NCBI RefSeq assembly: GCF_025716875.1
Contig: NZ_JAOVZB010000002.1
Location: forward strand, 248,001 to 312,000
Length of the DNA: 64,000 nucleotides
Direction of reading: 5' to 3'
From: Marinomonas sargassi
GTDB taxonomy: Bacteria > Pseudomonadota > Gammaproteobacteria > Pseudomonadales > Marinomonadaceae
Shown piece by piece: positions 10,537-19,334 of the stretch. A program made the position numbers and the translations under genes. Within the stretch, counting starts at the first letter, position 1. Each line of letters opens with the position of its first letter. A model generated the notes under the pieces. That model had not been told where the DNA came from. It searched no databases and saw only the letters and a list, made by a program, of their open reading frames with translations.

Positions 10537-11868
10537 ATGAAAAAGCATACTATCACTTCATTAATAAGCACCTCTTTAATAAGTATGGCATTAGGCAGCA
10601 CTTCACTGAATGCCGAAAGCCTTTACGAAGTTTATAAACTGGCAAAACAAAATGACCCTGGCTTACGTGCTGCGGCTGCTACCTATAAGGCTCAGAAAGA
10701 GAGTGTTGCTGTCACTAAAGGTAATCTATACCCAGAAATTACTTTTAGTGGTGAGCTAGGTTATGACGATGTAGATAGCCCTTCTGTCGCCTATGGCAAT
10801 ACTTCTAACACCCTAGCTTTATCCCTCTCTTACCCTATTTACTCTCCTGCCCTAGGCTATGCTGTGGATGCAGTGGAGCTTGGGTTTGACAGTGCTGGAG
10901 TGAGCTTTAGCAATGAAGAGGAAGACCTAGCGCTTACCACATTAACAGAGTACTTTAATGTGCTAATCGCTCAATCCGCCCTTAAGACTACCCAAGCGTT
11001 AAGCACAAGCACAGCGAGCCAGCTTGATAGAGTCAAAAAGCAATATGAAGTAGGCCTGACTTCCATTGCCGACTTACAAGATGCGCAAGCAGAATACGAT
11101 TCGGTTAAGGTAAACCAATTGAGTGCCCAGTCTTCAGTAGCCTATGCCCAAAAAGCATTGCAACAAAGAACAGGTAAAGCACTACAAAGTATTCCTGAAC
11201 TATCTAGTGATTATCCTATCAGGATGGACGGCAGCGTCACTGTTGAAAGCTTGATAGAAAAGGCCCACAAGGATAATAAAGACATACGCTTGCTTAACTT
11301 ATCAGTGGAAAGTGCTGAGACTAATATACAAATTCAAAAGTCTAATGGCCGCTCTCCTACCGTAGCCATCACAGGCTCTCTTGCTCGCGTCGACAACAAC
11401 TACGACACTACTTCAACCTCTTATGTAGACGGTGTAACCAACTCTACTTCTATTGCTTTAGGCGTGAGCATTCCCCTTTACAGCGGTGGTGCCATTAATG
11501 CCTCTGTGCGACAAGCCTCTGCCGAAGCAGAATCTGTCATCGAGCAAAGAGCCAGCACTCTACAAAGTATTGAGTTGAGAATTCGCAGCCTACACTTAGA
11601 CCTGCAAACGGCCGTTGCTCAAGTGGAAGCACAGAAGCAACTGATTCAATCCCGCCGTAGCGCCTTGGAGGCGACGCAATCAGGCTACGATGTCGGCACA
11701 CGTAATTTAGTCGAACTGCTTAATGCACAAACGAATTTATACAATGCTCAAAACACTTATGAGCAATATAGATACAACTTCATCCTTACTAAACTTCAAC
11801 TATTGGAAGCAACAGGCAGCCTGACTGAAAACGAAATTCAAGCTTTGGATAAATGGCTGATTAACTAA
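10537..11868 (+). CDS. tolC: TolC-type outer-membrane efflux channel
   Basis: 443-residue outer-membrane factor forming the trimeric channel-tunnel for tripartite efflux pumps and type I secretion. A signal peptide (about residues 1-25, ending SLNA) precedes the classical start ESLYEVYKLAKQNDPGLRAA. The two internally repeated halves are visible, each with long coiled helices: VGLTSIADLQDAQAEYDS in the first half and VGTRNLVELLNAQTNLYNAQ in the second, the paired signature of TolC. No inner-membrane pump or adaptor gene is adjacent, as is usual for a housekeeping TolC shared by several pumps. Confidence 0.95.
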   Translation: MKKHTITSLISTSLISMALGSTSLNAESLYEVYKLAKQNDPGLRAAAATYKAQKESVAVTKGNLYPEITFSGELGYDDVDSPSVAYGNTSNTLALSLSYPIYSPALGYAVDAVELGFDSAGVSFSNEEEDLALTTLTEYFNVLIAQSALKTTQALSTSTASQLDRVKKQYEVGLTSIADLQDAQAEYDSVKVNQLSAQSSVAYAQKALQQRTGKALQSIPELSSDYPIRMDGSVTVESLIEKAHKDNKDIRLLNLSVESAETNIQIQKSNGRSPTVAITGSLARVDNNYDTTSTSYVDGVTNSTSIALGVSIPLYSGGAINASVRQASAEAESVIEQRASTLQSIELRIRSLHLDLQTAVAQVEAQKQLIQSRRSALEATQSGYDVGTRNLVELLNAQTNLYNAQNTYEQYRYNFILTKLQLLEATGSLTENEIQALDKWLIN

Positions 11869-11927
11869 TAAGCACCAAACACTAACTACGAGTCATTGAA
11901 TAACAAAGTCAGTCAATTAAGCTCATT

Positions 11928-11963
11928 AAAAAGCCGTAAACAGGTGACTATTTACGGCTTTTT
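11928..11963. terminator. Bidirectional terminator between tolC and apeB
   Basis: AAAAAGCCGTAAA (11928-11940) pairs with TTTACGGCTTTTT (11951-11963), loop of ten bases. The A-rich and T-rich flanks allow termination in both directions between these convergent genes. Confidence 0.85.
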
Positions 11964-11985
11964 AGGTAATGACAAGAAAGAAGAA

Positions 11986-13284
11986 TTAGCGCGTCATGAG
12001 CTTTTCTCTTTGAGTAAAGCGCGTTAGTACCTTATACAAGCCATAGGCATCTTTACTGCCAGCTAGCTCTCGAATAGAGTGCATTCCAAAAGTTGGCAAA
12101 CCAATATCTATTGTTGGCACCCCTATCCCACCAGCGGTAATAGGCCCAATCGTACTACCACAAGCCATATCGCTGCGTACCACAAAGCTTTGCACTTCGT
12201 AATTTTCTTCTGCTGCAATATCGCGATAGAGACTAGACGTTTCACTGTTCGTCGCATAACGCTGATTGCTATTTATTTTAATCACCGCCCCTTGATTAAT
12301 AGCTGGAGCATGGTGCTTATCGTGCCTATTGGCATAATTAGGGTGCAAAGCATGGGCATTATCAGCGGATACCATCATAGAACGTTGCATGGCCTGTACA
12401 TATTGCTCAGGCACTGGGGATAAACGACGCAGTACATCCTCTAAGAAAGGTCCATTAGCACCACATGTGGATAAGCTGCCAATTTCTTCATGGTCTGTAC
12501 ATACTAGTAAGCTAGGACACTGCATATTGGAGTCTAATAGCGCCTGTAGCCCCACATAACAACTCAACAAGTTATCCAAACGTGCCGCTGCAATATATTC
12601 TTTATGCAAACCCACCAATGCGGCAGGCTGGGTATCGTATAAGCTCAGCTCAAAATCTAAAATATGATCAATCGACAAATCAGCATATTGATTTTGTAAC
12701 TGCTGTATTAACATCTTGTGCAAATCAAACTCATTTTCGGCACCACACAGTATAGGTAGAATTTCTTCCTGTGCATTAACCGAGAAGCCTTTGTTTACAT
12801 CACGATTTAGATGAATAGCCAGATTAGGAATCACAGCAATTGGGTCTTTAAAGTCCACTAAACGACTAACAATGTCGCCACTGGTTGTTTTTAATGTAAT
12901 ACGCCCAGCAATGGATAAATCCCTGTCTAACCAAGTATGCATTAGCACACCACCATAAACCTCAACCCCCAGTTGGTGATAACCATGTCTATCCACTTGC
13001 GCATTAGGCTTTAATTTAAAACAAGGGCTATCCGTATGCGCGCCAATCATGCGCCATCCCGATTGGCTCACCTCTAGAGTAGGTAGTGTAAAAGCAATTA
13101 ATGACGACTCATTACGCGTGACAAAATATTTACCAGCCTCATCAATCACCCAGTCATCTTCTTCAAATAATTCAACAAAACCTTCCGCAAGTAAGGCACT
13201 ACGTATGCTGTTTGTGGCGTGAAACGGGGTCGGTGAAGACATCAAAAACGACAACAATGACTCATTAAAATTTGAATATTCCAT
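11986..13284 (-). CDS. apeB: M18 family aminopeptidase
   Basis: 432-residue cytoplasmic zinc metalloaminopeptidase removing N-terminal, preferentially acidic, residues. Family motifs with the metal ligands are present: GAHTDSP (about residue 79), ARLDNL, and DHEEIGS, plus a further conserved His near the C-terminus (FGMHSIREL). The start MEYSNFNESLLSFL agrees with the family and an AGGACG precedes it. Length matches other M18 enzymes such as Pseudomonas ApeB. It is a single gene convergent with tolC. Confidence 0.93.
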   Translation of the reverse strand: MEYSNFNESLLSFLMSSPTPFHATNSIRSALLAEGFVELFEEDDWVIDEAGKYFVTRNESSLIAFTLPTLEVSQSGWRMIGAHTDSPCFKLKPNAQVDRHGYHQLGVEVYGGVLMHTWLDRDLSIAGRITLKTTSGDIVSRLVDFKDPIAVIPNLAIHLNRDVNKGFSVNAQEEILPILCGAENEFDLHKMLIQQLQNQYADLSIDHILDFELSLYDTQPAALVGLHKEYIAAARLDNLLSCYVGLQALLDSNMQCPSLLVCTDHEEIGSLSTCGANGPFLEDVLRRLSPVPEQYVQAMQRSMMVSADNAHALHPNYANRHDKHHAPAINQGAVIKINSNQRYATNSETSSLYRDIAAEENYEVQSFVVRSDMACGSTIGPITAGGIGVPTIDIGLPTFGMHSIRELAGSKDAYGLYKVLTRFTQREKLMTR

Positions 13285-13410
13285 AACGTCCTAATATACG
13301 AATTATTGTAAAAATATGACTTTTTAACGGTTTGGCTAGCGTTAACGGCCAGTGTTTAATATGATTTTACCCAAGAAGATAAAAACACCTATAAAGAGAA
13401 CACATTCTGG

Positions 13411-15456
13411 ATGAATTACAAACGCCTTTTATTAAGTTTATTAACTGGATACGCTCTTGTATCCACGCCTTCATTTGCATCCGAAGGCCTTCATCCACCC
13501 CATGAGTACGATCAAGTATCGCAAGAACTCATCAGTATGCTAGAAGGCATACATTATAACAGACCCGAAATTGATGACAGCATTTCAGAGCAGGCCTTTG
13601 ATAACTATATTGACTCCCTAGATCCAACCAAAAGCTTCTTCTTGAAAGCCGATATAGAGCTGCTTTCACAGCATAAAACCAGCTTTGATGACGCCTTAAG
13701 AAACGGCGACACTCAAGTGGCTTACACCATATATAACCTCTACTTAAAGCGCCTAGAGAAACGTTTAAAAGGCCTTCAGGAAAACTTACCTGAGATGGTC
13801 AAAGGCTTCGATTACACTATCGACGAAACCTATAACGCAGACCCAGAATCTATTAGCTGGGCAAACACGGAAGAAGAGCTCGATGAAATTTGGCGCAAGC
13901 GTATTAAGAACCGTGCTCTAGTACTAAAGCTAAACGGTGAAGATGAAGAAAAAATCATCTCCACTATTGAACGTCGCTACAAGAACCAAATCAAGCAAGT
14001 CGATCAAACCAACGCGGTGGATATCTACCAAGCTTTCGTCAATTCTGTTACCGCAGCTTTAGACCCACATACTAGCTACCTTGCACCAAGGGCATCCGAA
14101 ACCTTTAATATCAATATGAGCTTGTCATTAGAAGGGATCGGCGCGGTTCTGCAAATGGACGATGATTACACCAAGGTGGTTAGACTCGTGCCCGGTGGTC
14201 CAGCGGCTACCCAGAGCGACCTGTCTCCTAATGAAAGGATTGTTGCCGTCGGTCAAGAAGGCGAAGCCATGATAGATGTGGTCGGCATGCGTCTTGACGA
14301 TGTAGTCGACATGATTCGTGGTGAGCGGGACACCAAGGTCACCTTAGAAGTCACCTCAAGTAAAGGCGATGCCCAAAGTAGCCGATTGATCGAGATTGTT
14401 CGTAAGAAGGTAAAACTAGAAGACCAATCTGCCCAGAAAGAAATTGTCGAAATAGAACGTGATGGAGAAGCCTATAAAGTTGGCGTTATTAGCCTCCCCA
14501 CTTTCTACTCAGACTTTGCCGCAATACAAGCGGGTGAAAAAGATTATAAAAGCTCAACCAAAGACACTAAGAAACTCATTGAAGAACTAAGAGAAGAAGG
14601 CATCACTGCGCTTATTCTTGATTTAAGAAACAATGGCGGCGGCTCCCTACAGGAAGCTAACTCCCTAACAGGTCTATTCATTCCGTCAGGTCCAACGGTA
14701 CAAATTCGTGACCAAGCTGGCCGCGTCACTCCCCTAGGAGACTTTGACAAGGGGCTCGCTTACAGTGGCCCTATGGCAGTGCTGATTAATCGCATGAGTG
14801 CTTCTGCGTCTGAAATCGTGGCAGGGGCATTACAGGACTATGGCCGTGCCATCATTCTTGGTGATCAAACCTTCGGTAAAGGCACGGTACAGGTATTAAA
14901 AGGCCTAGACAAAGGGCAACTCAAAGTCACCCAAGCGAAATTCTACCGAGTATCTGGAGAAAGTACGCAACATAAAGGTGTAGTACCTGACATCTTCTTC
15001 CCATCTCTTATCGACAAAGAAGAAGTAGGTGAAAGTGCGTTAGACAACCCGCTAAAATGGGACCATATCCACGATACTCGCTACCCTGTTTATTGGAATA
15101 TTCCTGCTTATGTGCCACTTTTGTCACCAAGACATGAAGAAAGAATGGCGACTAATCCAAACTTTATTGCCATCAACGAGCAAATCAAAGAATACAAGTT
15201 GCAAGCCGAGAGTTACAAAAACTTGTCGCTAAATGAAGAGGTTCGCAAACAGCAAAGGGAAGCCAGCAAAGAAAGGCAACTGGCACGAGAAAATACCCGC
15301 CGCGAAGCCCTTGGCTTGGAACTGCTTGAATCTGTTGATGATATAGAGCCCACGGAAGAAGACACCTATGCAGAAGAAGCATCGGAAATCTTATTAGACT
15401 TTATTGCGATCAATCAGCAACAAGAAGCACAAAAGAAAACCGCACAAAATAACTGA
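13411..15456 (+). CDS. prc: Tail-specific (C-terminal processing) protease Prc
   Basis: 681 residues, close to E. coli Prc (682). A Sec signal peptide (about 1-24, ending PSFA) directs it to the periplasm, where it trims C-termini and degrades selected envelope proteins. An N-terminal helical domain is followed by a PDZ domain (about 240-330, containing VRLVPGGPAA) and the S41 serine-protease core. The catalytic Ser is in SASASE (about residues 463-468) and the Lys in FGKGTVQ (about residue 490), forming a Ser-Lys dyad. A charged C-terminal extension ends the protein. The small regulator ybfE follows. Confidence 0.96.
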   Translation: MNYKRLLLSLLTGYALVSTPSFASEGLHPPHEYDQVSQELISMLEGIHYNRPEIDDSISEQAFDNYIDSLDPTKSFFLKADIELLSQHKTSFDDALRNGDTQVAYTIYNLYLKRLEKRLKGLQENLPEMVKGFDYTIDETYNADPESISWANTEEELDEIWRKRIKNRALVLKLNGEDEEKIISTIERRYKNQIKQVDQTNAVDIYQAFVNSVTAALDPHTSYLAPRASETFNINMSLSLEGIGAVLQMDDDYTKVVRLVPGGPAATQSDLSPNERIVAVGQEGEAMIDVVGMRLDDVVDMIRGERDTKVTLEVTSSKGDAQSSRLIEIVRKKVKLEDQSAQKEIVEIERDGEAYKVGVISLPTFYSDFAAIQAGEKDYKSSTKDTKKLIEELREEGITALILDLRNNGGGSLQEANSLTGLFIPSGPTVQIRDQAGRVTPLGDFDKGLAYSGPMAVLINRMSASASEIVAGALQDYGRAIILGDQTFGKGTVQVLKGLDKGQLKVTQAKFYRVSGESTQHKGVVPDIFFPSLIDKEEVGESALDNPLKWDHIHDTRYPVYWNIPAYVPLLSPRHEERMATNPNFIAINEQIKEYKLQAESYKNLSLNEEVRKQQREASKERQLARENTRREALGLELLESVDDIEPTEEDTYAEEASEILLDFIAINQQQEAQKKTAQNN

Positions 15457-15464
15457 GTCCGATT

Positions 15465-15493
15465 GCCAGAAAGCGCTAAGCAAGCTTTCTGGC
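15465..15493 (+). terminator. Hairpin after prc
   Basis: GCCAGAAAGC (15465-15474) pairs perfectly with GCTTTCTGGC (15484-15493). It is followed by AAAACGCTTTTA, so the T-run is weak; a terminator or mRNA-stabilising hairpin. Confidence 0.6.
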
Positions 15494-15554
15494 AAAACGC
15501 TTTTATAGACAAATACTTTTCATCACTATCTCTAACCTAATTGAACCTACCACC

Positions 15555-15845
15555 ATGGCTAAATCGTCAGCAGACAGAAACACCATAGACCTATTTAACA
15601 GAACACCCGGTCGCCCACGAACACGTGCCTTATCAAGGCAAGAGCAAGTCAAACTCAATAAACGTGCCCAACGAGAAAAAGAAAAGGCTCAAGGTTTAAA
15701 GCGTCTTGAGCTTAAAGTAGATCAGGAAATTATTGAGAAGCTTGATCAACTATGTGAGCTCAACGACTTGAAACGCGCTGAATGGCTTAGTCTGCAAATC
15801 ACTAAAAGCTTCAGCAAATCCAGTGCTAAGAAGCTGAAAAAATAA
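15555..15845 (+). CDS. ybfE: Small YbfE-like protein (LexA-regulated family)
   Basis: 96 residues resembling E. coli YbfE: the start MAKSSADRNTIDLFN, the GRPRTRALSRQEQ segment, NKRAQRE and the GLKRLELKVD region followed by an amphipathic helix like a ribbon-helix-helix fold. YbfE belongs to the SOS regulon in enterobacteria but its role is unknown. I see no LexA box of the E. coli type (CTGT-N8-ACAG) in the 98 bases between prc and this gene, so SOS control is not supported here. Probable DNA-binding protein, cytoplasmic. Confidence 0.82.
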   Translation: MAKSSADRNTIDLFNRTPGRPRTRALSRQEQVKLNKRAQREKEKAQGLKRLELKVDQEIIEKLDQLCELNDLKRAEWLSLQITKSFSKSSAKKLKK

Positions 15846-15923
15846 GTTATTCACAATTGTCATTTGATATACTCTCTGGCACTTGTTTAGCGAGACACCC
15901 CGAAAAAGGCAAAGAACAACACC

Positions 15924-16496
15924 ATGGCCAAACTCTACTTTTATTATTCTGCAATGAATGCTGGTAAATCCACGGCGTTATTGCAGTCTGCCCATAATTA
16001 TCAAGAACGTGGCATGTCCGTCTTATTAATGACCGCAGCGATTGATAACCGCGTCGAGACAGGCAAAATAGCCTCACGTATTGGTATCTCAGCAGAAGCC
16101 AGCCTATTTGATAAAAACACAGATATTATGCAGCTAGTAAAAGCACAACCCAAAGCACTTAGCTGCATATTAATAGATGAAGCCCAGTTTCTAACCAAGC
16201 AGCAGGTTTATGCCATTTCTGAGGTGGTTGATAAACTAAAAATCCCAGTGTTAGCTTTTGGTATTCGTACCGATTTCCAAGGGGAATTATTCGAAGGTAG
16301 CCAAGCGCTATTAGCTTGGTCTGACAAACTGGTAGAACTAAAAACCGTATGCCATTGCGGTAAAAAAGCCACCATGGTGATGCGCGTTAATGAACAAGGT
16401 ATCCCAGTAAAAGAAGGGCAACAAGTTGAGATAGGTGGTAATGACCGCTATGTATCCGTTTGCCGAAAACACTTTAAAGAAGCCGTGAGAGACTAA
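15924..16496 (+). CDS. tdk: Thymidine kinase
   Basis: 190-residue type II thymidine kinase of the salvage pathway, phosphorylating thymidine to dTMP with ATP. Walker A is SAMNAGKST (about residues 9-17); the DEAQF Walker B box is at about residues 83-87; a zinc-binding set starts with CHCGKKA (about 146) and ends with the Cys of VSVCRKH. Starts at an ATG with the family-typical [11 protein letters not shown]. The rdgC start lies only two bases after its stop, indicating a tdk-rdgC operon. Confidence 0.96.
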   Translation: MAKLYFYYSAMNAGKSTALLQSAHNYQERGMSVLLMTAAIDNRVETGKIASRIGISAEASLFDKNTDIMQLVKAQPKALSCILIDEAQFLTKQQVYAISEVVDKLKIPVLAFGIRTDFQGELFEGSQALLAWSDKLVELKTVCHCGKKATMVMRVNEQGIPVKEGQQVEIGGNDRYVSVCRKHFKEAVRD

Positions 16497-16498
16497 CT

Positions 16499-17395
16499 AT
16501 GTGGTTCACCAATGCCCAAATTTTCCAACTGACTGATACAGAATCACTTGATACCAATGATCTTATTAACAAGCTTCCCGACTTCCCTTTAAAAGAGTGT
16601 GGCTCTCAGGAGGAGTTCTCTTTTGGTTGGATGCCACTTATTCGTAACAGTGAGCAATGGAGCCTAGCCACTGACCGCTGCCTACTCTTCCGCGCTGGCA
16701 AAGAGGAAAAAGTCTTACCAACGGCCGTGGTGCGAGAAGAGCTTGAAACCAAGGTCGCTGAGATAGAGCTAATAGAAGGCAGAAAAGTTGGCCGTAAAGA
16801 AAAGTCTGATTTAAAAGATGAGCTCGTTTTTACGTTACGTCCAAAAGCCTTTACTAAGCGTACAGACGTATGGGCATACATTGATTTAAAAGCAAAAATA
16901 TTAGTTATCAACAGCACTAATGCAAGTATGACAGAGTTGTTATTTAAACAACTACAAACCACCCTTGGCAGCTTCCCAATGGCGCCCTTACAAGCTCAAG
17001 TATCACCTGCTTCTATCATGACGGACTGGCTACAAAAAAATGAGGTTCCAGCGAGTTTAGAAACAGGCTCAGAGTGCGAAATTCAAGACAGCTCAGAAGA
17101 CAAAGCGACAATCAAATTCAAATCGCTAGAACCCCTCTCAGAGGACGTAACACGTCACTTAGAGCAAGGAATGGCGGTGAAAAACCTCGCTTTACGCTGG
17201 ACAGACAAACTAAGCTTTGTACTCCATGAAGACCTGACTTTACGCAAACTTAAGTTTGATGATGCATTAAAAGAAGCGGCCTTCAATGACTCCCAAGGGG
17301 GCGGCCTATCGGACATGGATGCTAACTTCTCTATCATGTCTCTCACTTTACGAGACTTCTTTGCATCCTATTGTCAATGGTTTGAAATCGAATAA
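16499..17395 (+). CDS. rdgC: Recombination-associated protein RdgC
   Basis: 298 residues, the usual RdgC length. RdgC forms ring-shaped dimers on double-stranded DNA and limits RecA loading and strand exchange; it acts on the nucleoid. The start MWFTNAQIFQL and the later segments CGSQEEFSFGWMPL, LPTAVVREEL and RWTDKLSFVLHEDL are family landmarks. Start codon is fixed by the two-base gap after tdk and the conserved N-terminus. No signs of degeneration. Confidence 0.95.
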   Translation: MWFTNAQIFQLTDTESLDTNDLINKLPDFPLKECGSQEEFSFGWMPLIRNSEQWSLATDRCLLFRAGKEEKVLPTAVVREELETKVAEIELIEGRKVGRKEKSDLKDELVFTLRPKAFTKRTDVWAYIDLKAKILVINSTNASMTELLFKQLQTTLGSFPMAPLQAQVSPASIMTDWLQKNEVPASLETGSECEIQDSSEDKATIKFKSLEPLSEDVTRHLEQGMAVKNLALRWTDKLSFVLHEDLTLRKLKFDDALKEAAFNDSQGGGLSDMDANFSIMSLTLRDFFASYCQWFEIE

Positions 17396-17551
17396 TCCAT
17401 TTCTGTGCCAAGCTTTTCCACAGATATCGTGGATAAGCTTGGGGAGAAAATCCGCTAAGCCAATAGCCATGCTAATGTGATTAATTTTCGTCTTTTTTAA
17501 GCAATATGAAAAAAAATATCAGTCTTAGTTTTCATACTTAGCGAGTAGCAG

Positions 17552-18724
17552 ATGTCAACATTAAATCAAGAAAAAAAGATAGCAAAACGAGTGACTCTAG
17601 TAGGGGCATTTTGGGATGCTGTATTAGGCTTAGTCAAAATTGTCGCTGGGCACTTTTCCCAGTCTCAAGCTTTACTAGCAGATGGTATACACTCTTTATC
17701 TGACTTAATTACCGATTTATTTGTTTACTTCACATCGGCAAAATCACGCCAAGGCCCTGACCATAATCACCCTTATGGACACCTAAGGTTCGAAACCCTA
17801 ACCACGGTTTTTTTAGGTTTAGTCTTGATCATTGTCGCCTTAGGAATTGTTTATGATTCCCTTTCAAATCAATCACTAAAGCCACAATCAACTTGGTACG
17901 GTCTAGCCGCCATTTTACTCACTATTATCGTTAAAGAAGCCATTTTTCACTACACAAAGAAAGCAGGAGAACAAATTAATAGCAAGATGCTGATTGCCAA
18001 TGCATGGCACAGTCGCAGTGATGCCCTGTCTTCTATTGCTGTACTCGCAGGCTTTGTGGGTATCTACCTAGGCTATCCACAAGCCGATGTTCTAGCGTCC
18101 ATCATTGTGGCTGCACTCATTGCAAAATTAGCCATCAGTATGATCTGGGAAAACCTTGCTGAGTTAGTGGATACCGCCCCCGATCCAGAGCTGATAAAAC
18201 GAATAGTAGAAACTGCCCAAAGCTTAAAGGAAGTCATGGCTCCCCATGATGTGCGAGCACGTTCTATGGCGGGTAAGGTCTATTTAGATATGCACATACA
18301 TGTACCCAAAAATGCCACTGTCAGTGAAGGACATTATCTTGGAGATTTAGTCGCTTACACTATCAAAAAAGCCCACCCTGAAGTGGTCGATGTTTTAGTA
18401 CATATAGACACCAATGAGAAAATTCAGACAGACAGCTTGTTGCGAGAGCCGACAACAGAAAAACCTCCTTTGCTTAAACTACCCGCCCGCAACCAAATCT
18501 TAGCGGACCTCAAGTTCTTATTACGTCAGCACGAAAGTTATGTGGATATTCCAGATACCAGATTACATTATTTGCATAATCACTTAAGCCTAGAGATCAT
18601 AGCAACGTCTGATCTAGTTCCTGAACAAGCGGATTTAAAACAGTTAACAGCCAGTATTCTGCAGGATATAGAAAACGCAAAATACATCAAAAATGCCACT
18701 GTACTATGGCGAATAAAGTCTTAA
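17552..18724 (+). CDS. CDF family divalent cation efflux protein with extended C-terminus
   Basis: 390-residue inner-membrane metal/proton antiporter related to FieF (exports Zn2+, Fe2+ and similar ions). Six membrane helices span about residues 15-205; metal-site residues occur in LADGIHSLSDLITD and NAWHSRSDALSS, and the His-rich DHNHPYGHLRFETL loop is typical. A standard CDF cytoplasmic domain follows (about 210-290, HIHVP, VLVHID). About 95 further residues (to 390) exceed the FieF length near 300 and look like another alpha/beta cytoplasmic module (RLHYLHNHLSLEI). Metal specificity is not known. Confidence 0.9.
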   Translation: MSTLNQEKKIAKRVTLVGAFWDAVLGLVKIVAGHFSQSQALLADGIHSLSDLITDLFVYFTSAKSRQGPDHNHPYGHLRFETLTTVFLGLVLIIVALGIVYDSLSNQSLKPQSTWYGLAAILLTIIVKEAIFHYTKKAGEQINSKMLIANAWHSRSDALSSIAVLAGFVGIYLGYPQADVLASIIVAALIAKLAISMIWENLAELVDTAPDPELIKRIVETAQSLKEVMAPHDVRARSMAGKVYLDMHIHVPKNATVSEGHYLGDLVAYTIKKAHPEVVDVLVHIDTNEKIQTDSLLREPTTEKPPLLKLPARNQILADLKFLLRQHESYVDIPDTRLHYLHNHLSLEIIATSDLVPEQADLKQLTASILQDIENAKYIKNATVLWRIKS

Positions 18725-18795
18725 GTACTTAGCTATCGCTAATGGTACAGGTTTTGCTTTTGTATAAGACCAAATCCAAAAATGAGGGAATATAC

Positions 18796-19257
18796 ATGAA
18801 AGCAACACTTTTAAAGCTTCTAACCATTAGCGCGCTTACGTCCATTCTTAGCACACAAGCTTTGGCTAGCTCAGACATCGAATTTCTCAGTAACGAATAT
18901 TACAAATCCAAAGGCTACCCTTTCTCGGAAGCCGTAAAAGTAGGCAATACCCTCTACTTATCTGGACAAATTGGCTTAGATTCAAAAACGGGAAAGCTAG
19001 CACCTGGCGGCATTGAGGGCGAGTCCATCCAAACCATGGATAATATTAAAGCCTCTTTGGAAAACCACGGCTACAGTATGAGCGATGTCGTAAAATGCAC
19101 CGTAATGCTTGCAGACATAAAGGAATGGGGCGTTTTCAATAACATATATAAAAAGTATTTCTCTGGTAACTACCCAGCGAGAAGTGCTTTTGCAGCCAGT
19201 GGTCTTGCTTTAGGGGCTAGAATTGAAGTGGAATGTATTGCCGCTGTTTCTAACTAA
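18796..19257 (+). CDS. RidA-family protein with a Sec signal peptide
   Basis: 153 residues. A clear signal peptide (about 1-25, LLKLLTISALTSILSTQALA) precedes a complete RidA/YjgF domain with GNTLYLSGQIGLD and the catalytic Arg in PARSAFAASGL. Cytoplasmic RidA hydrolyses reactive enamine/imine intermediates; a periplasmic member would act on something else. The ATG at 18796 is chosen because GAGGGA precedes it and it starts the signal peptide; an upstream in-frame GTG at 18742 has no such support. It follows the CDF gene on the same strand by 71 bases and ends at its own terminator. Confidence 0.88.
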   Translation: MKATLLKLLTISALTSILSTQALASSDIEFLSNEYYKSKGYPFSEAVKVGNTLYLSGQIGLDSKTGKLAPGGIEGESIQTMDNIKASLENHGYSMSDVVKCTVMLADIKEWGVFNNIYKKYFSGNYPARSAFAASGLALGARIEVECIAAVSN

Positions 19258-19268
19258 TCACAATAAAT

Positions 19269-19316
19269 AAAGCACCTTAATGGGTCATCAAAACCTGACT
19301 CAGCAAGGTGCTTTTT
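19269..19316. terminator. Bidirectional terminator between ridA-like gene and rmuC
   Basis: AAAGCACCTT (19269-19278) pairs with AAGGTGCTTT (19305-19314) and is followed by T residues; the loop holds a further weak stem. It separates two convergent genes. Confidence 0.8.
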
Positions 19317-19334
19317 AATTTCTAAAACTCTCGT

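Noticed and set aside
15494-15554. LexA box upstream of ybfE
   Set aside because: No CTGT-N8-ACAG-like sequence was found in the gap.
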